Source: Chryseobacterium antibioticum
GTDB lineage: Bacteria; Bacteroidota; Bacteroidia; Flavobacteriales; Weeksellaceae
Direction: 5' to 3'
DNA: 64,000 nucleotides
NCBI RefSeq assembly: GCF_012927325.1
Contig: NZ_JABBGI010000012.1
Location: 1-64,000 of the forward strand
The notes under the pieces are model-generated. The model had not been told where the DNA came from, searched no databases, and saw only the letters and a program-made list of their open reading frames with translations. Numbering within the stretch: position 1 is the first letter of the stretch; each line of letters starts with the position of its first letter. Both the position numbers and the translations under genes were made by a program. Positions 54,355 through 63,407 of the stretch are shown piece after piece.

Positions 54355-55670
54355 TATTTTTTAAGTATTCTATTAATTTTTCCGCCTTCGCACTTCGGCA
54401 GGCTGTCCTGGGCATGAATTTTTACTTTCGTGGTAATCCCTACCCTCTTTTTTATTTCGTTTTCTATGTTTTTCCCAAAGTTGCCGACAAAATTAAAATA
54501 ATCATCGGTATCTGCATGTATTTTTTGATCTTTCACCAATTCATCATCAATTTCTACATCAATATCCAGTGCTACACACATCTGCTCTTTTTCAATGGGA
54601 GTCAGGTAATAGTTGGGAACCACTCCTTTTACATGAGAAAATGCTTCTTCGATCTGGCTTGGATACACGTTCACTCCTCTTACGATCAGCATATCATCTG
54701 CTCTTCCTTTGATCGGTCTCATCTTCACCATGCTTCGTTTGGCGTTGTCATCATAATAGAGACTGGTGATATCATTGGTCCAGTAACGTAAAAGTGGCAT
54801 TGCTTTTTTCGTTAAAGTGGTGATCACCAAAACACCTTCTTCCCCGAAAGGAACCGGCTGTTTAGTAATCGGATCCAAGATTTCGGGATAAAAATGATCT
54901 TCCCAGATATAAGATCCTCCCTTTTCTTCAAAATCCTCCATGGAAACTCCTGGGCCGATAATTTCACTTAATCCGTAAATATTCGTTGCATGGAGACCCA
55001 GTCTTTCTTCAATATGGCTTCTGATAATCTCTGTCCATGGCTCTGAACCTAAAACAGCATATCTCAGACTGATTTCTTCAGCAGTAACTCCTCTTTTTGC
55101 AAATTCATCAGCGATGGTTAATGCATAAGACGGAGAACAGCAGATCACTTCAGGCTTAAAATCAATAATCAGGTCTACTTGTCTGGCTGTCATTCCTCCT
55201 GAAATAGGAAGAACGCTCATCCCTAATTTTTCTGCTCCATAATGAAGTCCCAATCCGCCTGTAAAAATCCCATATCCATAGGCATTGTGTAACTGCATTC
55301 CCGGTCTTGCTCCCGCTGCATATAATGATCTGGCCACTACTTCACTGAAAAGATCAACATCTTCTTTCGTGTAACCCACCACGGTAGGTTTTCCCGTTGT
55401 TCCGCTTGAACAATGGATTCTCTGCAGTTCATCCTTCGGAACGGTAAACAATCCGAACGGATAATTATCCCTTAAATCCTGTTTGTAAGTAATCGGAAGT
55501 TTCGTGATATCCTCAATCGACCTTATATCTTGTAGAGATATTCTTGATTCATTAAATTTCCCTCTATAAAAATCTGATCTCTCTTCAAGATAGCCGACCA
55601 AATCTGTCAACCGGTCGGACTGAAGCAGCCTCAACTGGTCGAGCTTTAAATATTCAACTGAAAAATCCAT
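54354..55670 (-). CDS. paaK: PaaK, phenylacetate-CoA ligase
   Basis: A 438-residue adenylate-forming enzyme that activates phenylacetate to its CoA ester, the entry step. The P-loop is SSGTTGKPTVVGYT, with YGYGIFTGGLG, GLSEIIGPGV and a C-terminal KVKIHAQDSLPKCEGGKINR. I prefer the ATG at 55670 (MDFSVEYLKL); the first ATG at 55688 overlaps a palindromic operator. It is the first structural gene of the run, downstream of the regulator gene on the same strand. Confidence 0.94.
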   Translation of the reverse strand: MDFSVEYLKLDQLRLLQSDRLTDLVGYLEERSDFYRGKFNESRISLQDIRSIEDITKLPITYKQDLRDNYPFGLFTVPKDELQRIHCSSGTTGKPTVVGYTKEDVDLFSEVVARSLYAAGARPGMQLHNAYGYGIFTGGLGLHYGAEKLGMSVLPISGGMTARQVDLIIDFKPEVICCSPSYALTIADEFAKRGVTAEEISLRYAVLGSEPWTEIIRSHIEERLGLHATNIYGLSEIIGPGVSMEDFEEKGGSYIWEDHFYPEILDPITKQPVPFGEEGVLVITTLTKKAMPLLRYWTNDITSLYYDDNAKRSMVKMRPIKGRADDMLIVRGVNVYPSQIEEAFSHVKGVVPNYYLTPIEKEQMCVALDIDVEIDDELVKDQKIHADTDDYFNFVGNFGKNIENEIKKRVGITTKVKIHAQDSLPKCEGGKINRILKK

Positions 55671-55681
55671 ATCCTTACTAA

Positions 55682-55695
55682 CTAACATTTGTTAG
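55682..55695 (-). promoter_or_regulatory. Candidate operator before paaK
   Basis: A perfect dyad, CTAACA-TT-TGTTAG, lies 12 bases before the chosen paaK ATG. Size and symmetry suit a TetR-type repressor, and a TetR gene is adjacent. Binding by that protein is inference. Confidence 0.5.
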
Positions 55696-55836
55696 GTGTA
55701 AATTTAAAAAGAATTTCAATCCTGACCAAATATTTATGACTTTTGTCACATTTTGAATGATTCTAAATAACAAATTGCTTCCTCAGCCGGTAAACCTGAG
55801 CTACGAGAGCTTTTGTAAATTTTGTGGTAAAAAAAA

Positions 55837-56415
55837 TTATTGTTTCTGATTTCCCAATAAACCGTAAAGAAGCTTTGCTCTTATTTCGTCGGTGATTTCG
55901 GTAGTCGATTCTGTATTTCTTTTGAACCAGAAATAGGAATTATTAAGGGTATGAAGGATGAATCTTGTGGTAAAAGTTGGTGACTGTAGTTCCCAGTTTT
56001 CTGCTTTGTAGATTTCAGAGATGAGCTGCTCTACTTCATTCTGATAATTTTTCCTCAGTTCTATGAATTCGGGAAGCCTTTCTTCAAGATGCCTCCATTC
56101 ATTAGAATAGATGTGGGTAACGTCCCGGTTTTGAAGAACTACAGATAAATGCTTATCCAGAAATAGGTTCAATTTATCTTTTGGAGCAATATCTATACTT
56201 TTTACTTCCTGAAGTTCATCAAAAAATTCCTGGGCAATTCCAAAGCAGATCCATTCCAAAATTTCTTCCTTTGAACGGATGTGAGCATACAACGATGCAG
56301 CTTTGATATTAAGCTTTGTGGCCAGATCTCTTACTGAGCTGCCCATATAGCCTTTCTCCTTGAAAAGCTCTACTGCTACGTCTAAAATTTTTCTTTGTTT
56401 TTCTTTAAGCTCCAT
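55837..56415 (-). CDS. TetR/AcrR family regulator, probable paa repressor
   Basis: A 192-residue regulator with an N-terminal helix-turn-helix (ILDVAVELFKEKGYMGSSVRDLATKLNIKAASLYAHIRSKEEIL) and a helical ligand domain. The start is the ATG at 56415 (MELKEKQRKI); an in-frame start at 56481 would contain the -7 promoter box. By context it should respond to phenylacetyl-CoA and bind the dyad before paaK. Confidence 0.85.
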   Translation of the reverse strand: MELKEKQRKILDVAVELFKEKGYMGSSVRDLATKLNIKAASLYAHIRSKEEILEWICFGIAQEFFDELQEVKSIDIAPKDKLNLFLDKHLSVVLQNRDVTHIYSNEWRHLEERLPEFIELRKNYQNEVEQLISEIYKAENWELQSPTFTTRFILHTLNNSYFWFKRNTESTTEITDEIRAKLLYGLLGNQKQ

Positions 56416-56872
56416 CTGGTAAAATGCAAAAGTAATTATTCTGAGGTTAATACGTCTATTTAACACTATGATTTTAAACACAGAAGCGAGAGTTTTGTTT
56501 AACTATCCCATCAAATCTTCAATTTGCCACCCTTCTTTTCCCGTTAAGTTTATGTAAAGAAGCGATGAAAGACCTCAATCTTCCCTTCTTTCGATTCTGT
56601 ATTTTTTCTTACACTGACGGTTTTTCCATTATTTCAAAGCAAATATCAAAGAATCGGAAATTTTGTCAAGTTAATTTACCGTTAAAAATAGATATTCGGA
56701 AATTTCGTCTTCTTTTTTTGTAAATTTAATAATTGAACAATTTTTGCGGTAAGGTAATCGATTAAATGATTAAATAATGATGGCATTAAGAAACTGGGCC
56801 TTAAAATTTAGTTTCTTGATGTCTTTTTAAAAACTGAGCCAAAAACAAATTATTACAAAAAACATAAAAAAT
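56416..56872. other. Divergent intergenic region between the TetR gene and clpB
   Basis: About 450 AT-rich bases without a gene. The left end carries the TetR promoter box TACTTTTG (minus strand, 56427-56434, TAnnTTTG). The clpB promoter is not clear to me; no sigma-32-like or inverted-repeat heat-shock (CIRCE) element is visible. Confidence 0.5.
56427..56434 (-). promoter_or_regulatory. -7 promoter element of the TetR gene
   Basis: TACTTTTG on the minus strand, 12 bases before the chosen ATG. It fixes the start downstream of 56427. Confidence 0.55.
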
Positions 56873-59467
56873 ATGAACTTAAACCAATATACTGTAAAAT
56901 CACAAGAAGCCATTCAGGCAGCTCAGCAGACTGCTATGGAATTTGGTAATCAGAGTATCGAACCACAACATATACTTGAAGGTATTTTTCAGGTAGATGA
57001 AAATATTTCACCTTTCTTATTAAAAAAATCTGAAGCAGATGCCAATTTGGTAAGAGAGCGCAATCGTGAAAATATTGAGAAACTTCCAAAAGTAGAGGGA
57101 GGCAATATTTACCTTTCACAGTCAGCGAACAAAGTTTTGCTGGATGCGCCCAATATTGCAAAAAAAATGGGCGATGAATATGTAACGATCGAGCATTTAT
57201 GGCTGTCATTACTGGAAACTAATTCTGAGGCATCTAAAATGCTTAAAGATATGGGGGTCACCAAAAGTCTTTTGGAAGGGGCCATTAAAGAATTAAGAAA
57301 AGGAAGCAAGGCTACTTCTGCCAGTTCGGAAGAGACCTATCAATCCTTAAATAAATACGCTAAAAACTTCAACGAACTAGCAGCAGAAGGAAAACTGGAC
57401 CCGGTGATCGGGCGAGATGAAGAGATTAGAAGAGTGCTTCAGATTCTTTCGAGAAGAACTAAAAACAATCCGATCCTTATCGGGGAGCCCGGTGTTGGTA
57501 AAACGGCCATCGCTGAGGGAATTGCCCACCGTATTATTTCGGGAGATATTCCTGAAAACCTGATGGACAAAACTTTGTACTCATTGGATATGGGTGCTTT
57601 AATTGCCGGGGCAAAATATAAAGGTGAGTTTGAGGAGCGCCTGAAATCTGTTGTGAATGAAGTGATCAAATCAGAAGGACAGATCATCCTATTCATCGAT
57701 GAGATCCATACTCTGGTAGGAGCCGGAGGCGGTGAAGGAGCAATGGATGCAGCGAATATTCTTAAACCTGCTTTGGCAAGAGGTGAATTGAGAGCGATTG
57801 GTGCTACTACTTTGAATGAATACCAAAAGTATTTTGAAAAAGACAAAGCACTGGAAAGACGTTTCCAGAAAGTAATGGTGGAAGAACCGGATACGGAGTC
57901 TGCCATTTCAATTCTTCGGGGTATTAAAGATAAATATGAAGCTCACCACAAAGTAAGAATCAAAGATGAGGCAATCATTGCTGCGGTAGAAATGTCTCAG
58001 AGATATATTTCAGACCGATTTTTACCGGATAAAGCGATTGACCTTATCGATGAAGCTTCGGCTAAGCTGAGAATGGAGATCAATTCGAAACCTGAGGAAC
58101 TTGATGTTCTGGACAGAAGACTGATGCAGCTGGAAATTGAATTGGCCGCTATTTCGAGAGAGGGCAACCAGACCAAAATTGATCATTTGAAAGAAGATAT
58201 TTCAAAAATTTCTGAGGAAAGAAATGAGATCAATGCTAAATGGCTGAAGGAAAAACAAAAATCTGAGGATTTAACGCAGATTAAAAAAGATATTGAATCT
58301 TTGAAACTGGAAGCAGAAAAAGCTTCAAGAGCAGGAGATTATGCGAAAGTAGCAGAAATTCAGTACGGCAAAATAAAGGAGAAAGAAGATGCTTTGCAAA
58401 AACTGGAACTGGAGATGCAAAATCATCAGAATGAATTAATTAAGGAGGAAGTTACTTCTGAAAATATTTCTGAAGTGATTGCCAAATGGACGGGAATTCC
58501 TGTAACCAAGCTTATTCAGTCTGAAAGAGAAAAATTATTGAATCTTGAGGGGGAACTTCACCATCGTGTCGTAGGACAGGATGAAGCAATCGGAGCCGTG
58601 GCAGATGCCATCAGAAGAAACAGAGCCGGATTAAGTGATGATAAAAAACCCATCGGATCTTTCTTATTCCTTGGAACTACCGGTGTCGGTAAAACTGAGC
58701 TGGCAAAAGCTCTAGCAGAATACTTATTCGATGATGAGAATAATATGACGAGGATCGATATGAGTGAGTATCAGGAAAGACACAGCGTTTCAAGATTGGT
58801 AGGAGCTCCTCCGGGATATGTAGGATATGATGAAGGCGGGCAACTTACGGAAGCGGTACGAAGAAGACCTTATTCTGTAATTCTTCTAGATGAAATTGAA
58901 AAAGCGCATCCGGATGTTTTCAACACCTTGCTGCAGGTTTTAGATGACGGACGTTTGACAGATAATAAGGGACGTGTGGTGAATTTTAAAAATTCGATCA
59001 TCATTATGACTTCGAATTTAGGTTCACACCTGATTCAGGAGAATTTTGAAAATATTACAGAGGAAAATCAAGACCAAATCGTCAGCAAAACCAAGGATGA
59101 GGTTTTTGATCTTCTGAAACAGACCTTGCGTCCTGAATTCCTGAACAGAATTGATGAGGTGGTACTGTTTCAACCTCTAAACAAAAAAGAGATCGGAAAA
59201 ATTGTTCAGTATCAGTTGAGAGGGTATAATGATATGCTAGGCAAACGTAATATCATTATGACCGCTACTCAGGATGCTGTAGATTATCTGATGAATAAAG
59301 GATATGATCCTTCTTTCGGAGCAAGACCTCTGAAAAGAGTAATCCAGCAGGAAGTTTTGAATAAATTATCAAGAGAGATTCTTGCGGGAACCGTTAATGA
59401 CGGAGACAGAATCACTTTGGATTATTTCGAAGAAACCGGTTTGGTTTTCAGACCAACCGATCAATAA
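56873..59467 (+). CDS. clpB: ATP-dependent chaperone ClpB
   Basis: An 864-residue AAA+ disaggregase. The N domain (1-145) carries two repeats; NBD1 has GEPGVGKTAIAEG and the Walker B IILFIDEIHTL; the long coiled-coil middle domain spans about 400-520; NBD2 has GTTGVGKTELAKA and LLDEIEKAHPDV. The middle domain and the lack of a ClpP-binding loop identify ClpB, not ClpA or ClpC. It works with DnaK to rescue aggregates. A strong terminator follows. Confidence 0.97.
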   Translation: MNLNQYTVKSQEAIQAAQQTAMEFGNQSIEPQHILEGIFQVDENISPFLLKKSEADANLVRERNRENIEKLPKVEGGNIYLSQSANKVLLDAPNIAKKMGDEYVTIEHLWLSLLETNSEASKMLKDMGVTKSLLEGAIKELRKGSKATSASSEETYQSLNKYAKNFNELAAEGKLDPVIGRDEEIRRVLQILSRRTKNNPILIGEPGVGKTAIAEGIAHRIISGDIPENLMDKTLYSLDMGALIAGAKYKGEFEERLKSVVNEVIKSEGQIILFIDEIHTLVGAGGGEGAMDAANILKPALARGELRAIGATTLNEYQKYFEKDKALERRFQKVMVEEPDTESAISILRGIKDKYEAHHKVRIKDEAIIAAVEMSQRYISDRFLPDKAIDLIDEASAKLRMEINSKPEELDVLDRRLMQLEIELAAISREGNQTKIDHLKEDISKISEERNEINAKWLKEKQKSEDLTQIKKDIESLKLEAEKASRAGDYAKVAEIQYGKIKEKEDALQKLELEMQNHQNELIKEEVTSENISEVIAKWTGIPVTKLIQSEREKLLNLEGELHHRVVGQDEAIGAVADAIRRNRAGLSDDKKPIGSFLFLGTTGVGKTELAKALAEYLFDDENNMTRIDMSEYQERHSVSRLVGAPPGYVGYDEGGQLTEAVRRRPYSVILLDEIEKAHPDVFNTLLQVLDDGRLTDNKGRVVNFKNSIIIMTSNLGSHLIQENFENITEENQDQIVSKTKDEVFDLLKQTLRPEFLNRIDEVVLFQPLNKKEIGKIVQYQLRGYNDMLGKRNIIMTATQDAVDYLMNKGYDPSFGARPLKRVIQQEVLNKLSREILAGTVNDGDRITLDYFEETGLVFRPTDQ

Positions 59468-59500
59468 GTAGTTTTTTTCATATATATTATTTTTGTAAGT

Positions 59501-59537
59501 AAGTGATGCAGCCCAATCTGCATCACTTATTTTTTTT
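59501..59537 (+). terminator. Terminator of clpB
   Basis: AAGTGATGCAG (59501-59511) pairs with CTGCATCACTT (59518-59528), then a T8 run. Confidence 0.85.
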
Positions 59538-59564
59538 ACATCAAATTTTATCTATACACAGTGA

Positions 59565-59572
59565 TATATTTG
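59565..59572 (+). promoter_or_regulatory. -7 element of the GG-leader peptide pair
   Basis: TATATTTG fits TAnnTTTG, 44 bases before the ATG at 59617. No -33 TTG at the usual distance. Confidence 0.45.
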
Positions 59573-59616
59573 TATATTTAGAGAACCAAACAAATTAATA
59601 ACTAAATAAAATCAGT

Positions 59617-59793
59617 ATGAAAAAGCTAAAAAGAAGCTCACTAAAAACTATTTTGGGAGGAAAAATTGACTGTCGATGCAGCATATTAATTTACCCTGAT
59701 GGCTCTACCAGCGGAACTTGTGCCACAGAACAATGTTCCCAAATCAACATCAATTGCGGACAACTTGAATGTCGCCCTAACCTTATTGATTAA
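59617..59793 (+). CDS. Cys-rich GG-leader peptide precursor A (58 aa)
   Basis: A 58-residue frame with the leader MKKLKRSSLKTILGG ending in Gly-Gly at 15. The 43-residue core has six cysteines (19, 21, 35, 40, 47, 52), spaced C-x-C-x13-C-x4-C-x6-C-x4-C, a different framework from the other two. No transporter gene is nearby, so export would rely on the C39 exporter 50 kb away. It has a promoter-like box upstream. The product is unknown. Confidence 0.7.
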   Translation: MKKLKRSSLKTILGGKIDCRCSILIYPDGSTSGTCATEQCSQININCGQLECRPNLID

Positions 59794-59809
59794 CCCATAA
59801 AATCATTGT

Positions 59810-59965
59810 ATGAAAAAGTTAAAAAGAAATGATTTAAAGAAAATCAATGGTGGAATTAATCCATTTTCAGAAATTGACTGCTCGGTTGATATGTCCTGCC
59901 CTACCGGGCTTTGCTGTTCAACAGGATATATCTGCAGGGATTGGAAAAGGTATCCTTGCATCTAA
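59810..59965 (+). CDS. Cys-rich GG-leader peptide precursor B, knottin-like (51 aa)
   Basis: A 51-residue frame with leader MKKLKRNDLKKINGG (Gly-Gly at 15) and a 36-residue core with six cysteines (24, 30, 35, 36, 42, 50): C-x5-C-x4-CC-x5-C-x7-C. The first four spacings match the precursor at 8115. It lies 16 bases after precursor A and shares its terminator. Same proposed pathway, in trans. Function unknown. Confidence 0.72.
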   Translation: MKKLKRNDLKKINGGINPFSEIDCSVDMSCPTGLCCSTGYICRDWKRYPCI

Positions 59966-59971
59966 CCCATC

Positions 59972-60002
59972 AACCGGAGAAAAATTTTCTCCGGTTTTTT
60001 TT
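59972..60002 (+). terminator. Terminator of the peptide pair
   Basis: AACCGGAGAAAA (59972-59983) is matched by TTTTCTCCGGTT (59985-59996), followed by T-rich sequence. Confidence 0.75.
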
Positions 60003-60196
60003 GCTTTTAACATCAATTATTATTTTTCGAGGAATTTCTAAAGATATAGTCTATCAATTTAATATATTAATAGAATGGTTAAAATATTTCAATAAAATAA
60101 ATAATTTGATGAATAATTTAAATTTCAATAAAATATCATATTAGCAATAAATAACGTTAAAATATTAAATAATAATCAGCCAATACATATTTTTCA

Positions 60197-60204
60197 TACA
60201 TTTG
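60197..60204 (+). promoter_or_regulatory. -7 promoter element of the M43 peptidase gene
   Basis: TACATTTG fits TAnnTTTG, 31 bases before the ATG at 60236. Confidence 0.5.
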
Positions 60205-60235
60205 CGACACATTTAAACCACAAACCAATAATATT

Positions 60236-61237
60236 ATGAAAAAAGCAGTATTAGGAGTATTGATTACTCTTTTTGTGTCGTGTAACAACGAATCCGAAAA
60301 TCTCGGCTCCGAAAACACAACTCCGGATCAGCCTGCCATGGCAGATAAAACAGCAGCTATTTGCGGCTCAGATCTGGTACGACAAAAATTCCTTTCAGAA
60401 AACCCTGATGCAGCACAGCGCATGTTTCAGATCGAAAACAACACCGCAGATTATATTGAGCAAAAGAAAGTGGGTAAAGTACTGCCTGACGGCAGCGTGG
60501 AAATCCCGGTTATTTTCAATGTCCTATACACCAATTCAACGAATAATGTATCTGATGCAAGAATCAACTCGCAGATCGATGTTCTGAACAAAGCTTTTGC
60601 TTCAACTCATGTTAATGTTTCCAATATTCCTGCTGCATTCCAGCCTGTGAATGCCGGAGATACAAAGATCAAGTTCAGACTGGCTCAGATCAACAGAAAA
60701 TCTACGACTACCTCCAACTGGGCTCCTAATGATAATATGAAAAAATCCTCAACAGGAGGAATCAATGCTACAGACCCTTCTAAATACCTGAACATCTGGG
60801 TAGTAAACTATATGCCATACCAAACCGGATACGTACTTGGATATGCCACTTTCCCTGAATCTGCAGGCCTTTGGAATGACGGAGTTGTCATGATGGACGA
60901 ATATGTAGGTGAAGGCGGACCGGTTGCAACACACAATAAAGGAAGAGTAACGGTACACGAAGTAGGACACTACCTTAACCTTAGACATATCTGGGGTGAT
61001 GCTAACTGTGGAAATGACCTTGTAGACGATACTCCACAACAGATTACCAACCACAGGGGCGTACCTTCTTATCCTAAAATGGAAACATGCGGCGGAGTAT
61101 CCCGCTCTACCATGTTCATGAACTATATGGATTATTCCGATGAAACTACCTTATTCATGTTTACAAAAAAACAAAACGACAGAATGCAGGCTGCCATTTC
61201 TGTTAACGGTCCAAGAGCCGGATTGAGATTATTATAA
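60236..61237 (+). CDS. Zinc metalloprotease lipoprotein, M43 (pappalysin) family
   Basis: A 333-residue exported protease. The lipobox is LFVSC (C16). The catalytic zinc site is H241-E-V-G-H245-x5-H251 in HEVGHYLNLRHIWGD, and the Met-turn region is FMNYMDYSDE, as in cytophagalysins. Paired cysteines (NCGNDLVDDTP, ETCGGVS) are typical of the family. It would sit in the envelope and cut extracellular protein. A long terminator follows. Confidence 0.92.
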   Translation: MKKAVLGVLITLFVSCNNESENLGSENTTPDQPAMADKTAAICGSDLVRQKFLSENPDAAQRMFQIENNTADYIEQKKVGKVLPDGSVEIPVIFNVLYTNSTNNVSDARINSQIDVLNKAFASTHVNVSNIPAAFQPVNAGDTKIKFRLAQINRKSTTTSNWAPNDNMKKSSTGGINATDPSKYLNIWVVNYMPYQTGYVLGYATFPESAGLWNDGVVMMDEYVGEGGPVATHNKGRVTVHEVGHYLNLRHIWGDANCGNDLVDDTPQQITNHRGVPSYPKMETCGGVSRSTMFMNYMDYSDETTLFMFTKKQNDRMQAAISVNGPRAGLRLL

Positions 61238-61252
61238 AAGTAACAATCATAA

Positions 61253-61295
61253 AAAACAACAGGGTCCTCAAATTATTTGGGGACCTTGTTGTTTT
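61253..61295 (+). terminator. Terminator of the M43 gene
   Basis: A 21-base arm at 61253-61273 pairs with 61275-61295 with two G-U pairs, then TTTT. Confidence 0.75.
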
Positions 61296-61417
61296 ATATC
61301 CTAATTTACAATCCGTAAAAACACGGAAAATTAAGGGGGGAAAAAACACATGCCAATTCACATAAAAAAACACGAAATTTGCGCTACTAACTAACATTTT
61401 TTTATAAAACTAAGATT

Positions 61418-61957
61418 ATGAAACCAAAACCAACTTTAGAAGCCGGGAGCCTTGAAGCTGTTTCAAGTACAAATACGATTGACTCAGGGCTTGTTCAGAA
61501 GTTAATTGCCAATTACAGAGACAACCAGATGCAGGCAGTCAATAAAGAATTGGGAATTACTGACTCACACGCGATCTGGTTTGATCTTCCTAAACTGAAA
61601 AAATTCATTGCATGTATTGAGGATGAAGCTGCAAAAGTAAACCCTGACGTTTCTGAACAAGACCTGGGTATCAGATTCTATTATGCAGCCTATCCAAAAG
61701 CGGAAGACTGGGGTATTATGGACAGTCATCCTGTAGAAAGAGAATATGCAGAGAGACACACCCTGGTCATGATCCCTACTTTAAAGAAAGAAGATGAAAC
61801 AGGTGAAATGCTGCACTATGATTTTTGTCCTTTAACTTCCGGATCCACACTGGCCATGGCAGGAAAAAGAGCTGGAGAAACTCCTCCCGAAACCATTGCA
61901 GAAAACCACGGAACATTATCTCCACCACACGATACAAAAGTTGAGCAATTCCCTTAA
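61418..61957 (+). CDS. Hypothetical cytoplasmic protein
   Basis: A 179-residue soluble protein with no signal peptide. It contains HAIWFDLPKLKKFIACIEDE and a Pro/Gly/Thr-rich C-terminal end. No family is recognised. It precedes a membrane protein gene and a two-component pair by a short gap and may be part of the same cluster. Confidence 0.6.
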   Translation: MKPKPTLEAGSLEAVSSTNTIDSGLVQKLIANYRDNQMQAVNKELGITDSHAIWFDLPKLKKFIACIEDEAAKVNPDVSEQDLGIRFYYAAYPKAEDWGIMDSHPVEREYAERHTLVMIPTLKKEDETGEMLHYDFCPLTSGSTLAMAGKRAGETPPETIAENHGTLSPPHDTKVEQFP

Positions 61958-61992
61958 TTTAGTCAATAATTTATTTTTACCTTACACTACAC

Positions 61993-62646
61993 ATGACTGA
62001 TTTTCAGAAGATACTTCAGGAGTCCCTGATCTGGACCGAAGGACTCGCTGCCATCATATCACTTATTTACTATAATCGTAGTAATAAAGACCGGTATTGG
62101 AAGTATTTTTCTATCTATCTTATCATTATGTTCTTGTCTGAAGCCATAGGAAAATGGGGGCATCTTTTTATAGAATATGATAAACCTAAGTTTTTCAATT
62201 ATTTCGTAATTCCTATTGAATTTCTGTTCTTTTACTGGCTCTATGCTGCAAAGTCACTGGGAAGGCCAAAACTTTTCTATACTTTATCACTCTTGTATCT
62301 GTTATCATTTTTACCCAGCGAGATATTCTTTACGACTAAAAAAATAATTTTCTCTTTCAATTATACCTTTGGGTGTCTTATGTTAATGGTGCTGGTTATT
62401 ATGGAATACTATAAACAGATTAATTCAGCTGAAATTTTAAACTTTAGCAAAAACAAAATGTTTTATATTAATTTAGGTGTTACTTTATTCTATATCGGAA
62501 CCTTGCCTTTTTGGACATTTTTCAGTCTTTTAGCTAAGTATAAAGAACTGTGGGATATGTACTTCAATTATTTTCTGATATCCGGAATTACAATGTACCT
62601 TTTATTTTCAATTTCATTCATATGGGGAAAACGGAGCTCATCATAA
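61993..62646 (+). CDS. Hypothetical polytopic membrane protein
   Basis: A 217-residue protein with six predicted helices across its length. It overlaps the histidine kinase gene by 25 bases, so it is likely cotranslated and may act as its sensor partner. No known domain. The overlap argues for a functional link. Confidence 0.6.
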   Translation: MTDFQKILQESLIWTEGLAAIISLIYYNRSNKDRYWKYFSIYLIIMFLSEAIGKWGHLFIEYDKPKFFNYFVIPIEFLFFYWLYAAKSLGRPKLFYTLSLLYLLSFLPSEIFFTTKKIIFSFNYTFGCLMLMVLVIMEYYKQINSAEILNFSKNKMFYINLGVTLFYIGTLPFWTFFSLLAKYKELWDMYFNYFLISGITMYLLFSISFIWGKRSSS

Positions 62647-63407
62647 CGATCATTCTTTTCAACATTTTCTTTGTGTTGTTTGTAGCTGCTGTAATGGTAT
62701 ACATCAGAAAATACAAGCAGCGCAAGAAAGAGTATATGAATGAGATTGAAATAAAAAATGAAATTCATAAACGGGAGCTTCTGGCCACCCAGCTTGAAAT
62801 TCAACAGGCAACGATGCAGCAGATTGGACGCGAACTTCATGATAATATTGGTCAGAAACTGACATTGGTAAGCCTCTATACCCAACAGCTTCTCTATGAA
62901 AACAGGGTTCCCGAGGTAAGTGAAAGAATCGATCAGGTTTCCCAAATCATTAACCAGTCGCTGCAGGACCTCAGAAGCCTTTCAAAAACACTGACAGACG
63001 ATAATATAACCCAAAAGGAAATTGTAACTTTGATTCAGGAAGAAGTAGACAACACCAATACTTTCAAAAGATGCAAAGTCACTTTTAACCACAACTTTAA
63101 TCAGCTTGATTTGGGATTTGCCCATAAAAATGTATTGCTCAGGATCACGCAGGAGTTTATACAGAACAGCATCAAACATGCCAACTGTAAAAATGTTTTC
63201 ATTAACCTGAGTACTTCAGAAGACGTATTATGGGAACTTGATCTCAGGGATGACGGCATCGGATTCGACAGTACTCAAATAAAATCCACCGGCATTGGCC
63301 TGACTAATATGAAAAACAGAGCGGCTATTATAGGAGCTGATTTCACTTTTGAAAGCCAGAAAAATAACGGAACTACCCTCAATATTATTTTAAAAAAACA
63401 GCTATGA
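62622..63407 (+). CDS. NarL-type sensor histidine kinase
   Basis: A 261-residue kinase with one N-terminal helix (about 5-27), a heptad-rich linker, the HisKA_3 box IGRELHDNIGQ with phospho-acceptor H73, and an ATPase domain with NSIKHANC, DDGIGFD and GIGLTNM. I take the ATG at 62622 (MGKTELIITI); an in-frame start at 62550 lies inside the previous gene. It overlaps the regulator start by ATGA. Confidence 0.9.
   Translation: MGKTELIITIILFNIFFVLFVAAVMVYIRKYKQRKKEYMNEIEIKNEIHKRELLATQLEIQQATMQQIGRELHDNIGQKLTLVSLYTQQLLYENRVPEVSERIDQVSQIINQSLQDLRSLSKTLTDDNITQKEIVTLIQEEVDNTNTFKRCKVTFNHNFNQLDLGFAHKNVLLRITQEFIQNSIKHANCKNVFINLSTSEDVLWELDLRDDGIGFDSTQIKSTGIGLTNMKNRAAIIGADFTFESQKNNGTTLNIILKKQL

Noticed and set aside
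59847..60144. Longer plus-strand frames over the second GG-leader peptide
   Set aside because: They lie in other frames, run through the terminator and have no homology; the 51-residue peptide has leader, Gly-Gly and cysteine pattern.
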